A stretch of DNA of 64,000 bases from Flavobacteriaceae bacterium (GTDB lineage: Bacteria; Bacteroidota; Bacteroidia; Flavobacteriales; Flavobacteriaceae), in assembly GCA_018402205.1 (NCBI GenBank), contig JAGYIX010000003.1, forward strand, positions 682,001-746,000, given 5' to 3'. A program made the position numbers and the translations under genes. How positions within the stretch are numbered: position 1 is the first letter of the stretch; every line of letters begins with the position of its first letter. This document shows positions 7,230 to 16,235 of the stretch, in pieces. The notes below the pieces were generated by a model. It had not been told where the DNA came from and searched no databases. It was given only the letters and a program-made list of their open reading frames with translations.

Positions 7230-8038
7230 AAGAGCGCTTACGGCCAACCGATGGAGTTCGACCAAAGAAAAAACTCGGTCAGCACTTTTTGACCGATGAG
7301 CGCATTGCAGAAAAAATTGCCGACACCTTAAGTCTTGAGGGCTATAGGCACGTTATCGAAATCGGACCCGGTACCGGGGTGCTTACCAAATTCTTAATTC
7401 AGAAGCCTATTGAACTCGAGGCCATTGATCTTGATGACGAGTCGATTACATACCTTCAAACCAAATTTATCGAAACCCATAAGCCTAAAAACCTAAGCAT
7501 TCGCAAAGCCGATTTTTTGAAGTTAAACCTACACGAAATCTTCAAGGGTAAGCCCCTAGCCATAACTGGAAACTTTCCGTATAATATTTCTACTCAGATT
7601 GTTTTTAAAATGTTGGAACACCGTGATCGGGTTGTAGAATTCACCGGAATGTTTCAAAGAGAAGTAGCTGAACGTATTTGCGAAAAACCTGGCAGTAAAG
7701 CTTACGGTATTCTCAGCGTGCTTGTTCAGGCCTATTACGAGGCTACCTATGCCTTTACCGTGCACCCAGAGGTCTTTAATCCTCCGCCTAAAGTGCAATC
7801 AGGGGTGATTATTCTTAGGCGCAAAGAGAATAACGAAGTTTCTTGCAGTGAAGCCACCTTGCGTCATGTGGTAAAATCAGCCTTCAACCAGCGCCGTAAA
7901 ACCTTGAGAAATAGCTTAAAAGGATTGGATATTTCACCCGGTCTTAAAGAAGATACTATCTTTGACCTGCGACCAGAGCAACTATCTGTTGCAGCCTTTA
8001 TCGACCTAAGTACACGCATCGAACATGGAGCCCTTTAA
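7226..8038 (+). CDS. rsmA: 16S rRNA (adenine1518-N6/adenine1519-N6)-dimethyltransferase
   Basis: Dimethylates two adjacent adenines in the 3' hairpin of 16S rRNA late in small-subunit assembly (KsgA/RsmA). The 270-residue product shows [11 protein letters not shown] (14-24), SAM motif [16 protein letters not shown] (43-57), the acidic motif II and the catalytic NFPYNIS (116-122). It starts at GTG 7226 inside a GTGA overlap with the DUF4286 stop; the N-terminal KKLGQHFL confirms that start region. Its 3' end overlaps mgtE by 14 bases. Confidence 0.96.
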   Translation: MKERLRPTDGVRPKKKLGQHFLTDERIAEKIADTLSLEGYRHVIEIGPGTGVLTKFLIQKPIELEAIDLDDESITYLQTKFIETHKPKNLSIRKADFLKLNLHEIFKGKPLAITGNFPYNISTQIVFKMLEHRDRVVEFTGMFQREVAERICEKPGSKAYGILSVLVQAYYEATYAFTVHPEVFNPPPKVQSGVIILRRKENNEVSCSEATLRHVVKSAFNQRRKTLRNSLKGLDISPGLKEDTIFDLRPEQLSVAAFIDLSTRIEHGAL

Positions 8039-9377
8039 ACTCACCCAAGACGTTTTAGTAACGATCAAAGCACTTATCGGGGCTCAAAATGCTTTGGAGC
8101 TTACGGAATTCTTTACTGATTTTCACTATGCCGATATCGCTGAGGTTGTCAACGAACTCGATACAAAAGAAGCGCTCTTTCTAATCAGAACCCTAGATTC
8201 TGAGCGAACCGGAGACGTGCTCACCGAGATCGATGAAGACCAAAGAGAAGAGATTCTCAAAGAGCTAAGTGCCGTCGAAATTGCCACAGAGTTATCAGAG
8301 CTAGATACCGACGATGCCGCAGATATAATTACCGAACTTCCCACAGAACTGGCTCAGGAGGTGATCTCTGAGATTGAAGACAGAGAACATGCCGCTGAGA
8401 TCATCGAATTGCTTCGGTACGACGAAAACTCCGCCGGAGGGCTTATGGCCAAAGAGCTCATAAAAGTTAATGAAAATTGGACAGTGACTACATGTGTTCG
8501 CGAAATGAGAGTGCAGGCAGAACACGTCACTAGAGTGCATTCTATTTATGTGGTAGACAACGAGAACGTACTCAAGGGCAGGCTTTCACTAAAAGATTTG
8601 CTTATTAGCCCTAATAATACCCATATTAAAGAGGTATACATTCCTAAGGTCGATTACGTTACGGTAAATGAAGACCCTGAAGAAGTGGCCAAGATAATGG
8701 CCAAATACGATCTCGAGGCTATTCCAGTAGTAGACGAAATGAAACGCCTAGTGGGCCGAATCACTATTGACGATATTATTGACGTTATCAAAGAAGAGGC
8801 CGAAAAAGATTACCAACAAATGGCTGGTATTACCCAAGATGTCTATGCCGATGACAGTATTTTAGACCTCACTAAAGCAAGATTACCTTGGTTAATTGTC
8901 GGATTGCTAGGCGGCCTAGGGGCGGCATTCATCATGGGTACCTTCGAGGCCATTATTAACGATCACGCTATTTTATTTTTCTTTACTCCGCTTATAGCGG
9001 CTATGGCTGGAAATGTTGGGGTTCAATCAAGCGCAATTATCGTTCAAGGGATCGCCAATGACGATATAAAGGGTAGCATTAGCGCCAGGCTTTCTAAAGA
9101 ACTTTTATTGGCCCTTTTAAACGGTTTTATACTCGCAGCCATACTATTTGTGTGTACCTGGATCTGGAAGGGTGAAGTGCTCACCGCTTCTGCAATCTCC
9201 TTATCGCTAATTGCGGTGATTGTGATTGCCGGACTTATAGGCACCTTTATTCCACTATTTTTACACAAAAGAGGGGTAGATCCGGCGGTAGCCACAGGCC
9301 CATTTATTACCACGAGTAACGACATTTTTGGCATTCTAATCTACTTCTGGATAGCCAAACTCATTTTGGGGCTATGA
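8025..9377 (+). CDS. mgtE: Magnesium transporter MgtE
   Basis: Inner-membrane Mg2+ channel gated by cytoplasmic Mg2+. In 450 residues it has the helical MgtE N domain (about 30-130, acidic repeats such as [17 protein letters not shown]), two CBS domains (about 135-255) and a C-terminal membrane domain with five hydrophobic segments (about 285-450) that include the [15 protein letters not shown] pore signature. The start lies inside rsmA (14-base overlap), which suggests coupling. It ends with an ATGA overlap to the hydroxyacid dehydrogenase gene. Confidence 0.95.
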   Translation: MEPFKLTQDVLVTIKALIGAQNALELTEFFTDFHYADIAEVVNELDTKEALFLIRTLDSERTGDVLTEIDEDQREEILKELSAVEIATELSELDTDDAADIITELPTELAQEVISEIEDREHAAEIIELLRYDENSAGGLMAKELIKVNENWTVTTCVREMRVQAEHVTRVHSIYVVDNENVLKGRLSLKDLLISPNNTHIKEVYIPKVDYVTVNEDPEEVAKIMAKYDLEAIPVVDEMKRLVGRITIDDIIDVIKEEAEKDYQQMAGITQDVYADDSILDLTKARLPWLIVGLLGGLGAAFIMGTFEAIINDHAILFFFTPLIAAMAGNVGVQSSAIIVQGIANDDIKGSISARLSKELLLALLNGFILAAILFVCTWIWKGEVLTASAISLSLIAVIVIAGLIGTFIPLFLHKRGVDPAVATGPFITTSNDIFGILIYFWIAKLILGL

Positions 9378-10309
9378 AAAAAGTGCTGCATCTCGACAGC
9401 AATCACTCCGTACTTTGGAATGGTTTAGAGGCCCTCGGATTTCAAAATGAAGCCGATTACAGCTGCTCTTATGAGCACATATTGGGTCGTATCGAAAACT
9501 ACGATGGGCTTATCATTCGCTCACGTCTACCTGTAGATAGTACACTGATTAAAAAAGCATCGAAACTAAAATTCATAGGACGCATAGGGGCCGGATTAGA
9601 GAATATTGATCTAAGCGCCGCATCCGAAGCCAATATTGCTGTAATAGCCGCTCCAGAAGGAAATCGCAATGCTGTCGCCGAACATGCTATTGGCATGTTA
9701 TTAAGCCTACTGAATCGGCTGCGTATTGCAGATGCCGAAGTGCGACAAGGAATCTGGAAACGCGAAGAAAATCGAGGTGTCGAACTGAGTCAACTCACCG
9801 TAGGTATTATCGGTTACGGGCATATGGGAAAACAATTTGCCAAACGATTATCGGGTTTTGATTGCCAGGTGCTTTGCTGTGATATTTTACCTCAACTAGG
9901 AGATCAATTTGCTAAGCAGGTGCCCATTGAAACCATTTTCGATGAGGCAGATGTAATTAGCCTACATACGCCGCAGACTGCTGCAACCATTCACCTAATT
10001 AACGACGTATTTATCGCTCAGATGCGCAAACCCTTTTGGCTCATCAATACAGCAAGAGGAAGCGCCGTTGATACCGAGGCTCTGCTCAGCGGATTAAAGT
10101 CTCAAAAAGTGAAAGGGGCTGCACTCGATGTTTTAGAATTTGAAAACAAAGCGTTTACAGCTTTTTTAGAGGAAGACCTTAACTACCAGACCTTACAAGA
10201 CCTGCTCAAAGAGCCTAATGTATTGTTGAGCCCGCATATAGCTGGCTGGACACACGACAGCCATTACCTACTCGCCAAAACAGTACTTGAAAAAATCAAG
10301 TCGCTTTAG
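9374..10309 (+). CDS. D-isomer-specific 2-hydroxyacid dehydrogenase (phosphoglycerate dehydrogenase-like)
   Basis: NAD-dependent dehydrogenase of the SerA/PdxB superfamily. The 311-residue product has the Rossmann motif GIIGYGHMGKQFA (about 144-156), catalytic Arg in NTARGSAVD, catalytic Glu in ALDVLEFEN and catalytic His in LLSPHIAGWT. It lacks a C-terminal ACT domain, so it is the short form. 3-phosphoglycerate is a plausible substrate given the family in Flavobacteriia, but substrate cannot be decided from sequence alone. It starts at an ATGA overlap with mgtE and ends the serS-to-dehydrogenase run. Confidence 0.85.
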   Translation: MKKVLHLDSNHSVLWNGLEALGFQNEADYSCSYEHILGRIENYDGLIIRSRLPVDSTLIKKASKLKFIGRIGAGLENIDLSAASEANIAVIAAPEGNRNAVAEHAIGMLLSLLNRLRIADAEVRQGIWKREENRGVELSQLTVGIIGYGHMGKQFAKRLSGFDCQVLCCDILPQLGDQFAKQVPIETIFDEADVISLHTPQTAATIHLINDVFIAQMRKPFWLINTARGSAVDTEALLSGLKSQKVKGAALDVLEFENKAFTAFLEEDLNYQTLQDLLKEPNVLLSPHIAGWTHDSHYLLAKTVLEKIKSL

Positions 10310-10322
10310 GTTCTTTGACTAA

Positions 10323-10344
10323 TATATCGTAATATTGCGATATA
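10323..10344 (+). promoter_or_regulatory. ArsR operator palindrome
   Basis: A 22-base near-perfect inverted repeat: TATATCG, then TAATATTG, then CGATATA, with one mismatched pair in 11. It ends three bases before the arsR ATG. AT-rich dyads of this shape over the promoter or start are typical of ArsR/SmtB repressors, so this is the likely autoregulatory site of the operon. Confidence 0.75.
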
Positions 10345-10347
10345 ACT

Positions 10348-10689
10348 ATGGGAGCTACTAAATCGCATATATTCACCGATGAGCAACAGCGCTTTGCTGC
10401 TTTTGCACGGGTGCTATCGCATCCGGCTCGTGTAGCAATCATAGAACATATCGCTAGACAAGAGCACTGTATTTGCTCAGATCTCACCCTTGAAATAGGC
10501 CTTGCACAATCGACGGTTTCCCAACATCTTAAAGAATTGAAACAAGTTGGCCTATTAAAAGGAAGCTTTGAAGGGCCACAGTTTAAATACTGCATTGACA
10601 CCGAGGTATGGGACGCTATCCGCGATCAATTTCATCATTTTTTTACCACACTTAACCAACAAAATTGCACGGCTGATGACACTTTCTGA
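10348..10689 (+). CDS. arsR: ArsR family transcriptional repressor
   Basis: Winged-helix metalloregulator, 113 residues. The HTH region ARVLSHPARVAIIEHIARQEHCICSDL... SQSTVSQHLKEL-type sequence (actual recognition helix LAQSTVSQHLKELKQVGLL) is typical. Cys-x-Cys in EHCICSDL sits where As(III)-sensing ArsR proteins have ELCVCDL, and a further Cys lies near the C terminus. It is predicted to leave DNA on binding arsenite or a related ion. It lies directly behind the 22-base palindrome and heads the arsR-DUF6428-arsC operon. Confidence 0.92.
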   Translation: MGATKSHIFTDEQQRFAAFARVLSHPARVAIIEHIARQEHCICSDLTLEIGLAQSTVSQHLKELKQVGLLKGSFEGPQFKYCIDTEVWDAIRDQFHHFFTTLNQQNCTADDTF

Positions 10690-11167
10690 ACTTAAAGATT
10701 TACTAGAGAACCACAGAGAAAAACAACTGGTATTCGAGTATACCTCCGGGGCTTTTACTGATCCCGACTTTCACATTACCGAAATTAAAAAATGCGCTAT
10801 TGAAGCAGTCAATTGCGGTGGAGGTGTAGAGTATTGGAATGAATCTATTATTCAGTTATGGGAAAATCCGCATGCTACCGAAATCGGAAAACCCATGACC
10901 ACAGAAAAGGCTTTAGGAATTATTCGAAAAGTAGAGAAAGAACATCCTTTGCAGGCAGATTCTCTTCTGCGGTTCGAATATGGCAATAAGAAATTTCACA
11001 CTTGCGTTCAATCTGTGAGCAGCACGGTAAGCAATGATCGTGCATTAATGATAACTCTAGGAGAGGTTAAAGCTGATTGCAAAGACAAAGAAGCTTGCGG
11101 TATAGTCGTACCAGCAGCTGAAGCTCAAACATCAACAAAATGCGCCCCCGGATCGGGGTGCTGTTAA
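10676..11167 (+). CDS. DUF6428 family protein (arsenic-operon protein)
   Basis: A 163-residue protein of a family found in arsenic operons of Bacteroidota between arsR and arsC; its molecular function is not established. The frame is open further upstream, but ATG 10676 (MTLSELKDLLENHREKQLVF) is the conserved start and gives a 14-base overlap with arsR. The C terminus is cysteine-rich (ADCKDKEACG, then KCAPGSGCC at the very end), which could bind trivalent arsenic; that is inference. arsC follows after 10 bases. Confidence 0.85.
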   Translation: MTLSELKDLLENHREKQLVFEYTSGAFTDPDFHITEIKKCAIEAVNCGGGVEYWNESIIQLWENPHATEIGKPMTTEKALGIIRKVEKEHPLQADSLLRFEYGNKKFHTCVQSVSSTVSNDRALMITLGEVKADCKDKEACGIVVPAAEAQTSTKCAPGSGCC

Positions 11168-11177
11168 GCGTATTCGT

Positions 11178-11600
11178 ATGAAGAAAAATGTTCTTATTCT
11201 ATGTACCGGAAATTCGTGCAGAAGCCAAATGGCTCACGGATTTTTAAAAACATATGCGAAAGATAGCGCCCTAGTGTACAGTGCGGGAATTGAAACACAC
11301 GGGCTAAATCCTGGCGCTGTATCGATTATGAGTGAAGCGGGTATAGATATTTCTAGTCATACTTCAAACCATGTAGACGAATACAATGGCATTAACTGGG
11401 ATTTTATTATCACGGTTTGTGATCATGCCAACGAAAACTGCCCGTTCATTGCTGCTCCTAATGCCAAGAGACTTCATCACAACTTTAGTGACCCCTCTAA
11501 AGTGACGGGAAGCACCGCCGAAGTACATGCCGCATTTTTAAAAACCAGAGAAGAAATTCGAGATTATATCGCTACTTTTGTTAACGATTTTTTAACCTAG
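11178..11600 (+). CDS. arsC: Arsenate reductase, low-molecular-weight phosphatase type
   Basis: Reduces arsenate to arsenite. The 140-residue product has the LMW-phosphatase P-loop CTGNSCRSQ with nucleophile Cys9, plus Cys81 and Cys88 in TVCDHANENCPF. That triad (8-residue spacing and redox pair) is the thioredoxin-coupled ArsC of the Staphylococcus pI258 type. It is the last gene of the operon; no arsenite permease (Acr3 or ArsB) follows, so the arsenite exporter must be elsewhere. Confidence 0.94.
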   Translation: MKKNVLILCTGNSCRSQMAHGFLKTYAKDSALVYSAGIETHGLNPGAVSIMSEAGIDISSHTSNHVDEYNGINWDFIITVCDHANENCPFIAAPNAKRLHHNFSDPSKVTGSTAEVHAAFLKTREEIRDYIATFVNDFLT

Positions 11601-11640
11601 CGGTTTTGGATTTACCGCTAGAGTAACCTTAAAGGAAAGG

Positions 11641-11718
11641 GCAAAAAGAAGGTCAGCTTTAAATTGGGTTTGTTTGGTATCATTCATTTGATATACGTTG
11701 GCCTTCTGCTCTTTTTGC
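11641..11718. terminator. Probable bidirectional terminator between arsC and aspartokinase
   Basis: GCAAAAAG-AAGGTC (from 11641) pairs with GGCCTTCTGCTCTTTTTGC (to 11718) with a small bulge. The right side continues into T-rich sequence on plus and the left side into T-rich sequence on minus, fitting two convergent genes. A separate 8-bp stem (CTAGCGGT/ACCGCTAG, 11597-11621) overlaps the arsC stop codon and has no T-tract. Confidence 0.5.
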
Positions 11719-11754
11719 TTTTATTCCTCTACCTAAAGTTTTCTTTCTACTTAT

Positions 11755-13044
11755 TTACCCCTTAAAGCTGGCCACCAATTGCAGTGTTTGATCGGTGCGT
11801 TGTTCTAATACGATTTCTGCCTCTTTAGGAAGTGCTTCGTAAGCCTTTTCGTCAAAATGTCTTATGGTATACAACGACACTCCTTTTCTATACTTTATTA
11901 GGTAGTCTTTTTCAAGAGCTGCAACAAGTGCTTCAAACTGGTCAAATCTATTGTCTAGACATACTCTAAAACTAATGGCTGAATTTTGAATTAAATCTAC
12001 CTTTAATCGATATTTAGCAAAGAGCTCAAAAACTGAACTCAAGTGGTGCTCAGCCATAAATGAAAAGTCTTGAGTCGCAAGCTCCAACAACACTTGATTT
12101 TTCTTAACTATATAACAGGGCACTTCTGGAACAAGCGGAGATCCTGCGGTCACGCAGGTTCCGGGATTCTCTAAGTCTATAAAACTTCTAACATAAAGCG
12201 GAATTCCTTTACGCTGCAGTGGTTGCAGTGTTTTTGGATGAATCACAGATGCCCCATAGAATGCAAGCTCAATAGCCTCAGTGTACGATACTTGGTGCAG
12301 CTGCACAGGGCCCTCAAATGCTCTAGGGTCGGCATTAAGGACGCCAGCAACATCTTTCCAGATACTAACCGATTTAGCGTCTAAAGCATAAGCTAAAATG
12401 GCAGCGGTATAATCAGAACCCTCTCTTCCCAAGGTGGTTGTAAAGTTATTCGCGTCGCTTCCAAGAAACCCTTGAGTTACGAGCAATTCACCCTGGTTGT
12501 TTAATTTTTGAATGCGCTCTACGGTTTGTTCCCACTGTACCGAGGCGTCGCGGTAAACACCATCGGTTTTAATGAATTGACGTATGTCTAAAAACCGATT
12601 TGCGGTACCTTGAGCTTCAAGGTATGCACTTACAATAGTTGTAGACAACAATTCTCCGTATCCTACTATTTGATCGTAAATAAAGGAATGATTCAACGAT
12701 TTATTCCAGGTCAAAAACCCGTGCATCTCTTCAAATAAGAGATCTACCTTGGCCTTAACAAAAGCAGATTGGGCCCCGAATAAGTCTTGTATTATACCCT
12801 CGTGGTAGTGTTGAATGGGCCTAAGGGCCTCTTTAACGACCTCAAGAACCGCCTCGGGCTGATTTTTTTTGGCCAGGTAATAGCTCGAAACCACGGTTTC
12901 CATGGCATTGGTTGTCTTTCCCATTGCCGAAACTACTACGCATACGTCTTTAGTTCCTTGATGCTTTAGCACGCGTAATACGTTGCGAACACCCTCGGCA
13001 TCTTTTACAGATGCGCCTCCAAACTTAAAAACCCTATTGATCAT
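11755..13044 (-). CDS. Aspartate kinase
   Basis: Phosphorylates aspartate at the start of the lysine, threonine and methionine pathway. The 429-residue product has the kinase signature VFKFGGASVKDAEGV at the N terminus, EGSDYTAAILA in the amino-acid kinase fold (about 205-215) and a C-terminal ACT-like region from about 320. No homoserine dehydrogenase is fused, so it is monofunctional. The frame opens at 13077 but ATG 13044 (MINRVFKFGG) is the conserved start; it overlaps the 3' end of the GNAT gene by 11 bases, so the two are an operon. Confidence 0.9.
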   Translation of the reverse strand: MINRVFKFGGASVKDAEGVRNVLRVLKHQGTKDVCVVVSAMGKTTNAMETVVSSYYLAKKNQPEAVLEVVKEALRPIQHYHEGIIQDLFGAQSAFVKAKVDLLFEEMHGFLTWNKSLNHSFIYDQIVGYGELLSTTIVSAYLEAQGTANRFLDIRQFIKTDGVYRDASVQWEQTVERIQKLNNQGELLVTQGFLGSDANNFTTTLGREGSDYTAAILAYALDAKSVSIWKDVAGVLNADPRAFEGPVQLHQVSYTEAIELAFYGASVIHPKTLQPLQRKGIPLYVRSFIDLENPGTCVTAGSPLVPEVPCYIVKKNQVLLELATQDFSFMAEHHLSSVFELFAKYRLKVDLIQNSAISFRVCLDNRFDQFEALVAALEKDYLIKYRKGVSLYTIRHFDEKAYEALPKEAEIVLEQRTDQTLQLVASFKG

Positions 13045-13525
13045 CTTTTCTACTATTAAAGGATATACCCTCTTCATCGAGCTGCACTACATACCAATTT
13101 CTAAGCACCTTAGCTCCCTTACTTTCATACAAAGCTATAGCCGAAGTATTCCAATCTAAAACTTCCCAACCTATCCGCCTTACGCCTAAGGAAGCTCCGT
13201 AGGCAATCACATGGTCTAGCAATGCACTTCCTATACCCAATCCTCGAAAAGAGTCTTTCACAATAAGGTCTTCAAGGTGCAGCGCCTTCCCCTTCCACGT
13301 CGAATACCTCAGATAAGTAAGTGCAATACCTACTATTTCATTAGTGGTGGCCGATTCCGCCACAAAACAGTGAAAAAGCGGATGTGACCCAAACCCATCA
13401 CGTTTAAGCTCGTCTAGGCTAAGTACCATTTGATCGGCTGCCTTTTCAAAAACGGCTAGATCATTGATTAATCCTAAAATCGATTGGGCATCAGTTTCTT
13501 CAGCTGGTCTAATAGTGTAATTCAT
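13034..13525 (-). CDS. GNAT family N-acetyltransferase (diamine acetyltransferase-like)
   Basis: A 163-residue acetyltransferase. It begins MNYTIRPAEETDAQSIL and has the acetyl-CoA loop RGLGIGSALL (motif A), with the strand LHLEDLIVKDSFRG before it and WEVLDWNTSAIALYESKGA near the C terminus. RYSTWKGKALHLEDL closely matches spermidine/spermine and thialysine acetyltransferases, so an amine substrate is likely. The open frame extends upstream to 13630, but ATG 13525 lies five bases after a -7 element (13531-13538) and is the conserved start. It overlaps aspartokinase at its end. Confidence 0.88.
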   Translation of the reverse strand: MNYTIRPAEETDAQSILGLINDLAVFEKAADQMVLSLDELKRDGFGSHPLFHCFVAESATTNEIVGIALTYLRYSTWKGKALHLEDLIVKDSFRGLGIGSALLDHVIAYGASLGVRRIGWEVLDWNTSAIALYESKGAKVLRNWYVVQLDEEGISFNSRKDDQ

Positions 13526-13530
13526 GGGCG

Positions 13531-13538
13531 CGAAGGTA
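13531..13538 (-). promoter_or_regulatory. -7 promoter element of GNAT-aspartokinase operon
   Basis: Minus-strand TACCTTCG, one mismatch from TAnnTTTG, ending 5 bases before ATG 13525; it implies a leaderless or nearly leaderless mRNA and supports this start over the upstream one at 13630. Confidence 0.5.
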
Positions 13539-13635
13539 TCATAAAGGGCAAAAGGTTCAAAATACGTGTAATCTGTCTCACAAAACGGAAACAAAATGTT
13601 GTAGTTTAGAGTGTATGACCTGTGCGTCATCTGCT

Positions 13636-14631
13636 ATGAAAGATCCACTGTTAGAATTTTCTGATAAGGGCATTTATTGTCCAAAAGCCGATGTCTACCT
13701 AGATCCGTGGAGACCCGTTGATAAGGCTATTATTTCTCATGCCCATGCCGATCACAGCCGCTGGGGGCACAAAAAATATATCGCTCACGAACACAGTGTC
13801 CCTATTATGCAGCACCGTCTTGGAGACATAGAAGTAGCTGCTAAAAAATGGGGGGAATCTTTTTCTATTAATGGCGTTCGTTTTTCATTGCATCCGGCGG
13901 GACATATCGTAGGTTCTTCTCAAATAAAAGCCTCTTATAAAGGAGAAACATGGGTATTTTCTGGTGATTACAAACTGCACCATGATCACTACACTACTCC
14001 ATTTGAGCCGCAGAAATGCGATGTTTTTATCACCGAGTGCACCTTTGGAATTCCTGCCTTTCGATGGCCAGATCAAGAACAAGTAATGGAACAAATACGC
14101 AACTGGTGGCAACAAAATGCAGCCAATGGAGTAACCTCTGTATTGTTCGGATACTCACTCGGAAAGGCCCAGCGACTTAGTTATCACTTGAACGACGCGA
14201 TTGCCCCTCTGTTGCTGCATCCGGTTATTTATGCACATAATGAGGTAGTACATAGCGTTAAGCCACTTCCAATGCACCAAAAACTCGATCAAGGGGTAGA
14301 CCCTAAAGCACATAGAGGGGCCCTAATTATAGCCCCTCCAAACACCCAAGACGCCCAATGGCTCAAGAAGTGGGAACCTTATAAAACAGCGGCGGCAAGC
14401 GGATGGATGGCCACCCGAGGAGCGCGAAGAAGAAGGGGCTACGACACCGGATTTGTATTGAGCGATCACGGTGACTTCAACGAATTGAATACAGCGGTGA
14501 GAGCCTCAGAAGCCGAATCGGTAATTTGCACTCACGGATACACTGAAATCTATTCTAAGTATTTAAACAGCAAAGGCATTCGCGCTACCACGGCCGACAC
14601 CCCTTTCGAAGAGGAGCCGAACGAGTCTTAG
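13636..14631 (+). CDS. Ligase-associated DNA damage response exonuclease (metallo-beta-lactamase fold)
   Basis: First gene of a four-gene DNA repair cassette. The 331-residue product opens LLEFSDKGIYCPKADVYLDPWRPVDKAI and has the metallo-beta-lactamase signature HAHADH (His35, His37, Asp39, His40), HPAGHIVGSSQI, SGDYKLHHDHYTTPFEP and a C-terminal LSDHGDF with CTHGYT, as in the beta-CASP-like nuclease of this cassette. An in-frame ATG at 13615 would add seven residues; ATG 13636 fits the family better. The ligase gene follows after eight bases. Confidence 0.88.
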   Translation: MKDPLLEFSDKGIYCPKADVYLDPWRPVDKAIISHAHADHSRWGHKKYIAHEHSVPIMQHRLGDIEVAAKKWGESFSINGVRFSLHPAGHIVGSSQIKASYKGETWVFSGDYKLHHDHYTTPFEPQKCDVFITECTFGIPAFRWPDQEQVMEQIRNWWQQNAANGVTSVLFGYSLGKAQRLSYHLNDAIAPLLLHPVIYAHNEVVHSVKPLPMHQKLDQGVDPKAHRGALIIAPPNTQDAQWLKKWEPYKTAAASGWMATRGARRRRGYDTGFVLSDHGDFNELNTAVRASEAESVICTHGYTEIYSKYLNSKGIRATTADTPFEEEPNES

Positions 14632-14639
14632 AAGTGCAT

Positions 14640-16235
14640 ATGAAAAATTTTGCTCATTTAATCGAAGTACTCGACCAGACCACTAAAACCAACGAAAAAG
14701 TAGATGCTCTGGCGCAGTATTTTAGGCTGGCCTCAGACAAAGACAAGGTGTGGGTAATTGCCCTGCTTTCAGGAAGAAGGCCCCCAAGGGCAGTGAACAC
14801 CTCATTACTTAGGCAATGGGCCTCCGAATCTGCAGGTATAGAAAACTGGCTATTTGAAGAAACCTACCACATTGTAGGTGATCTAGCAGAGACCATTGCG
14901 CTTTTAGTGAGCAGCAACAATCCTAAGACAGCAGAAGAAATGCCCGCCTTACATGAAATTCTAGAATCACTTATACCTTTAAAAAACGCTGAAGAAGACC
15001 AAAAAAAGATTTTTGTGTGTACCTATTGGAGTAAGTTTGATTACTTGAGCTGCTTCGCCTTCAACAAGTTTTTTACCGGAGGGTTTCGACTTGGAGTTAG
15101 TCAGCGTTTGATGACCAAGGCCCTCGAAAAATACACCCAAATTGAGGCCGATGAAATTGCGTTAAAACTCATGGGTAATTGGGACCCCCAAAAGGTGAGT
15201 TTTGAGTCCCTTATTTTAGCCGAAAACAAAGAGGCACATGAAGCTAAACCTTACCCCTTTTATCTGGCGTATGCGCTTGAAGATGACTTCAGTGCGTTAG
15301 GTGATGTAAGCCTTTGGGCTATCGAGCATAAATGGGATGGCATTAGAGCCCAACTGGTATTTAGAAACAACTCTGTGTACCTGTGGTCTCGCGGCGAAGA
15401 ACTTATCAACGCTCAGTTTCCCGAATTGCTTTCTCTGGGGCAAGTACTACAAACTTCTTGTGTTTTAGATGGCGAGCTGCTCGCCTTTCAAGATAAAAAA
15501 CCCCTACCCTTTTCGGCCCTGCAAAAAAGGTTAGGCCGAAAAAAGAGCAGCGAGAAGTTAAGGGCCGAGATTCCGGTCGTGTTTATGGCTTATGATCTTC
15601 TAGAATACCAGGCAGAAGACCTACGCGCTCAGCCTTACAGCAAAAGACGCCAGCAACTAGAGCGTTTTTCTTTTGGAGGACCCCTTCAGCTATCTGAGCG
15701 AATTACCCCTGCGCACTGGAGTCAGGTTGAAGAAGAAAAAGGGCGATCCAAAGAGAAAGGCAGCGAAGGCCTCATGTTGAAAAAACTCGATGCACCCTAC
15801 AGAGTCGGGCGAAAAAAAGGCGAATGGTTTAAATCTAAGCTTGACCCAATGACGGTAGACGCCGTGCTTACCTACGCTATGAGAGGGCATGGAAGACGAA
15901 GCAACCTCTATACCGATTTCACCTTCGGTCTTTGGCACACTTCTACAGAGAAAGAAGCCGAGCTCGTGACTTTTGCAAAGGCCTATTCTGGACTAACAGA
16001 CAAGGAGTTTGTAGAGGTGAATCAGTGGATAAAGAAAAATACCATTGCCAGATTTGGTCCGGTTCGCCAAGTCAATGCCGAACTAGTTTTCGAAATCGCC
16101 TTTGAGGGCGTTTCTAAATCTTCACGTCATAAAAGCGGATATGCCACTCGTTTTCCGCGCATTCTAAGGTGGAGAAAAGATAAAACGATAGAGGAAGCTA
16201 ACCATCTCCATGACTTAGAAGCCTTACTTCAGTGA
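14640..16235 (+). CDS. ATP-dependent DNA ligase (repair-cassette type)
   Basis: Seals nicks through a ligase-AMP intermediate. In the 531-residue product an N-terminal helical DNA-binding domain (about 1-205) precedes the nucleotidyltransferase core with motif I KWDGIR (adenylated Lys231), LDGELLAF, motif IV EGLMLKKLD, motif V-like EWFKSK and an OB-fold domain from about 405. This architecture is that of the ligase in exonuclease/ligase/helicase/phosphoesterase cassettes. GTG 14634 is also possible, but ATG 14640 (MKNFAHLIEVLDQ) is the better start. The stop overlaps the helicase ATG (TGATG). Confidence 0.92.
   Translation: MKNFAHLIEVLDQTTKTNEKVDALAQYFRLASDKDKVWVIALLSGRRPPRAVNTSLLRQWASESAGIENWLFEETYHIVGDLAETIALLVSSNNPKTAEEMPALHEILESLIPLKNAEEDQKKIFVCTYWSKFDYLSCFAFNKFFTGGFRLGVSQRLMTKALEKYTQIEADEIALKLMGNWDPQKVSFESLILAENKEAHEAKPYPFYLAYALEDDFSALGDVSLWAIEHKWDGIRAQLVFRNNSVYLWSRGEELINAQFPELLSLGQVLQTSCVLDGELLAFQDKKPLPFSALQKRLGRKKSSEKLRAEIPVVFMAYDLLEYQAEDLRAQPYSKRRQQLERFSFGGPLQLSERITPAHWSQVEEEKGRSKEKGSEGLMLKKLDAPYRVGRKKGEWFKSKLDPMTVDAVLTYAMRGHGRRSNLYTDFTFGLWHTSTEKEAELVTFAKAYSGLTDKEFVEVNQWIKKNTIARFGPVRQVNAELVFEIAFEGVSKSSRHKSGYATRFPRILRWRKDKTIEEANHLHDLEALLQ

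Noticed and set aside
13525-13630. N-terminal extension of the GNAT protein (start at 13630)
   Set aside because: The extra 35 residues are not acetyltransferase-like and would need to be read through the -7 element at 13531-13538.
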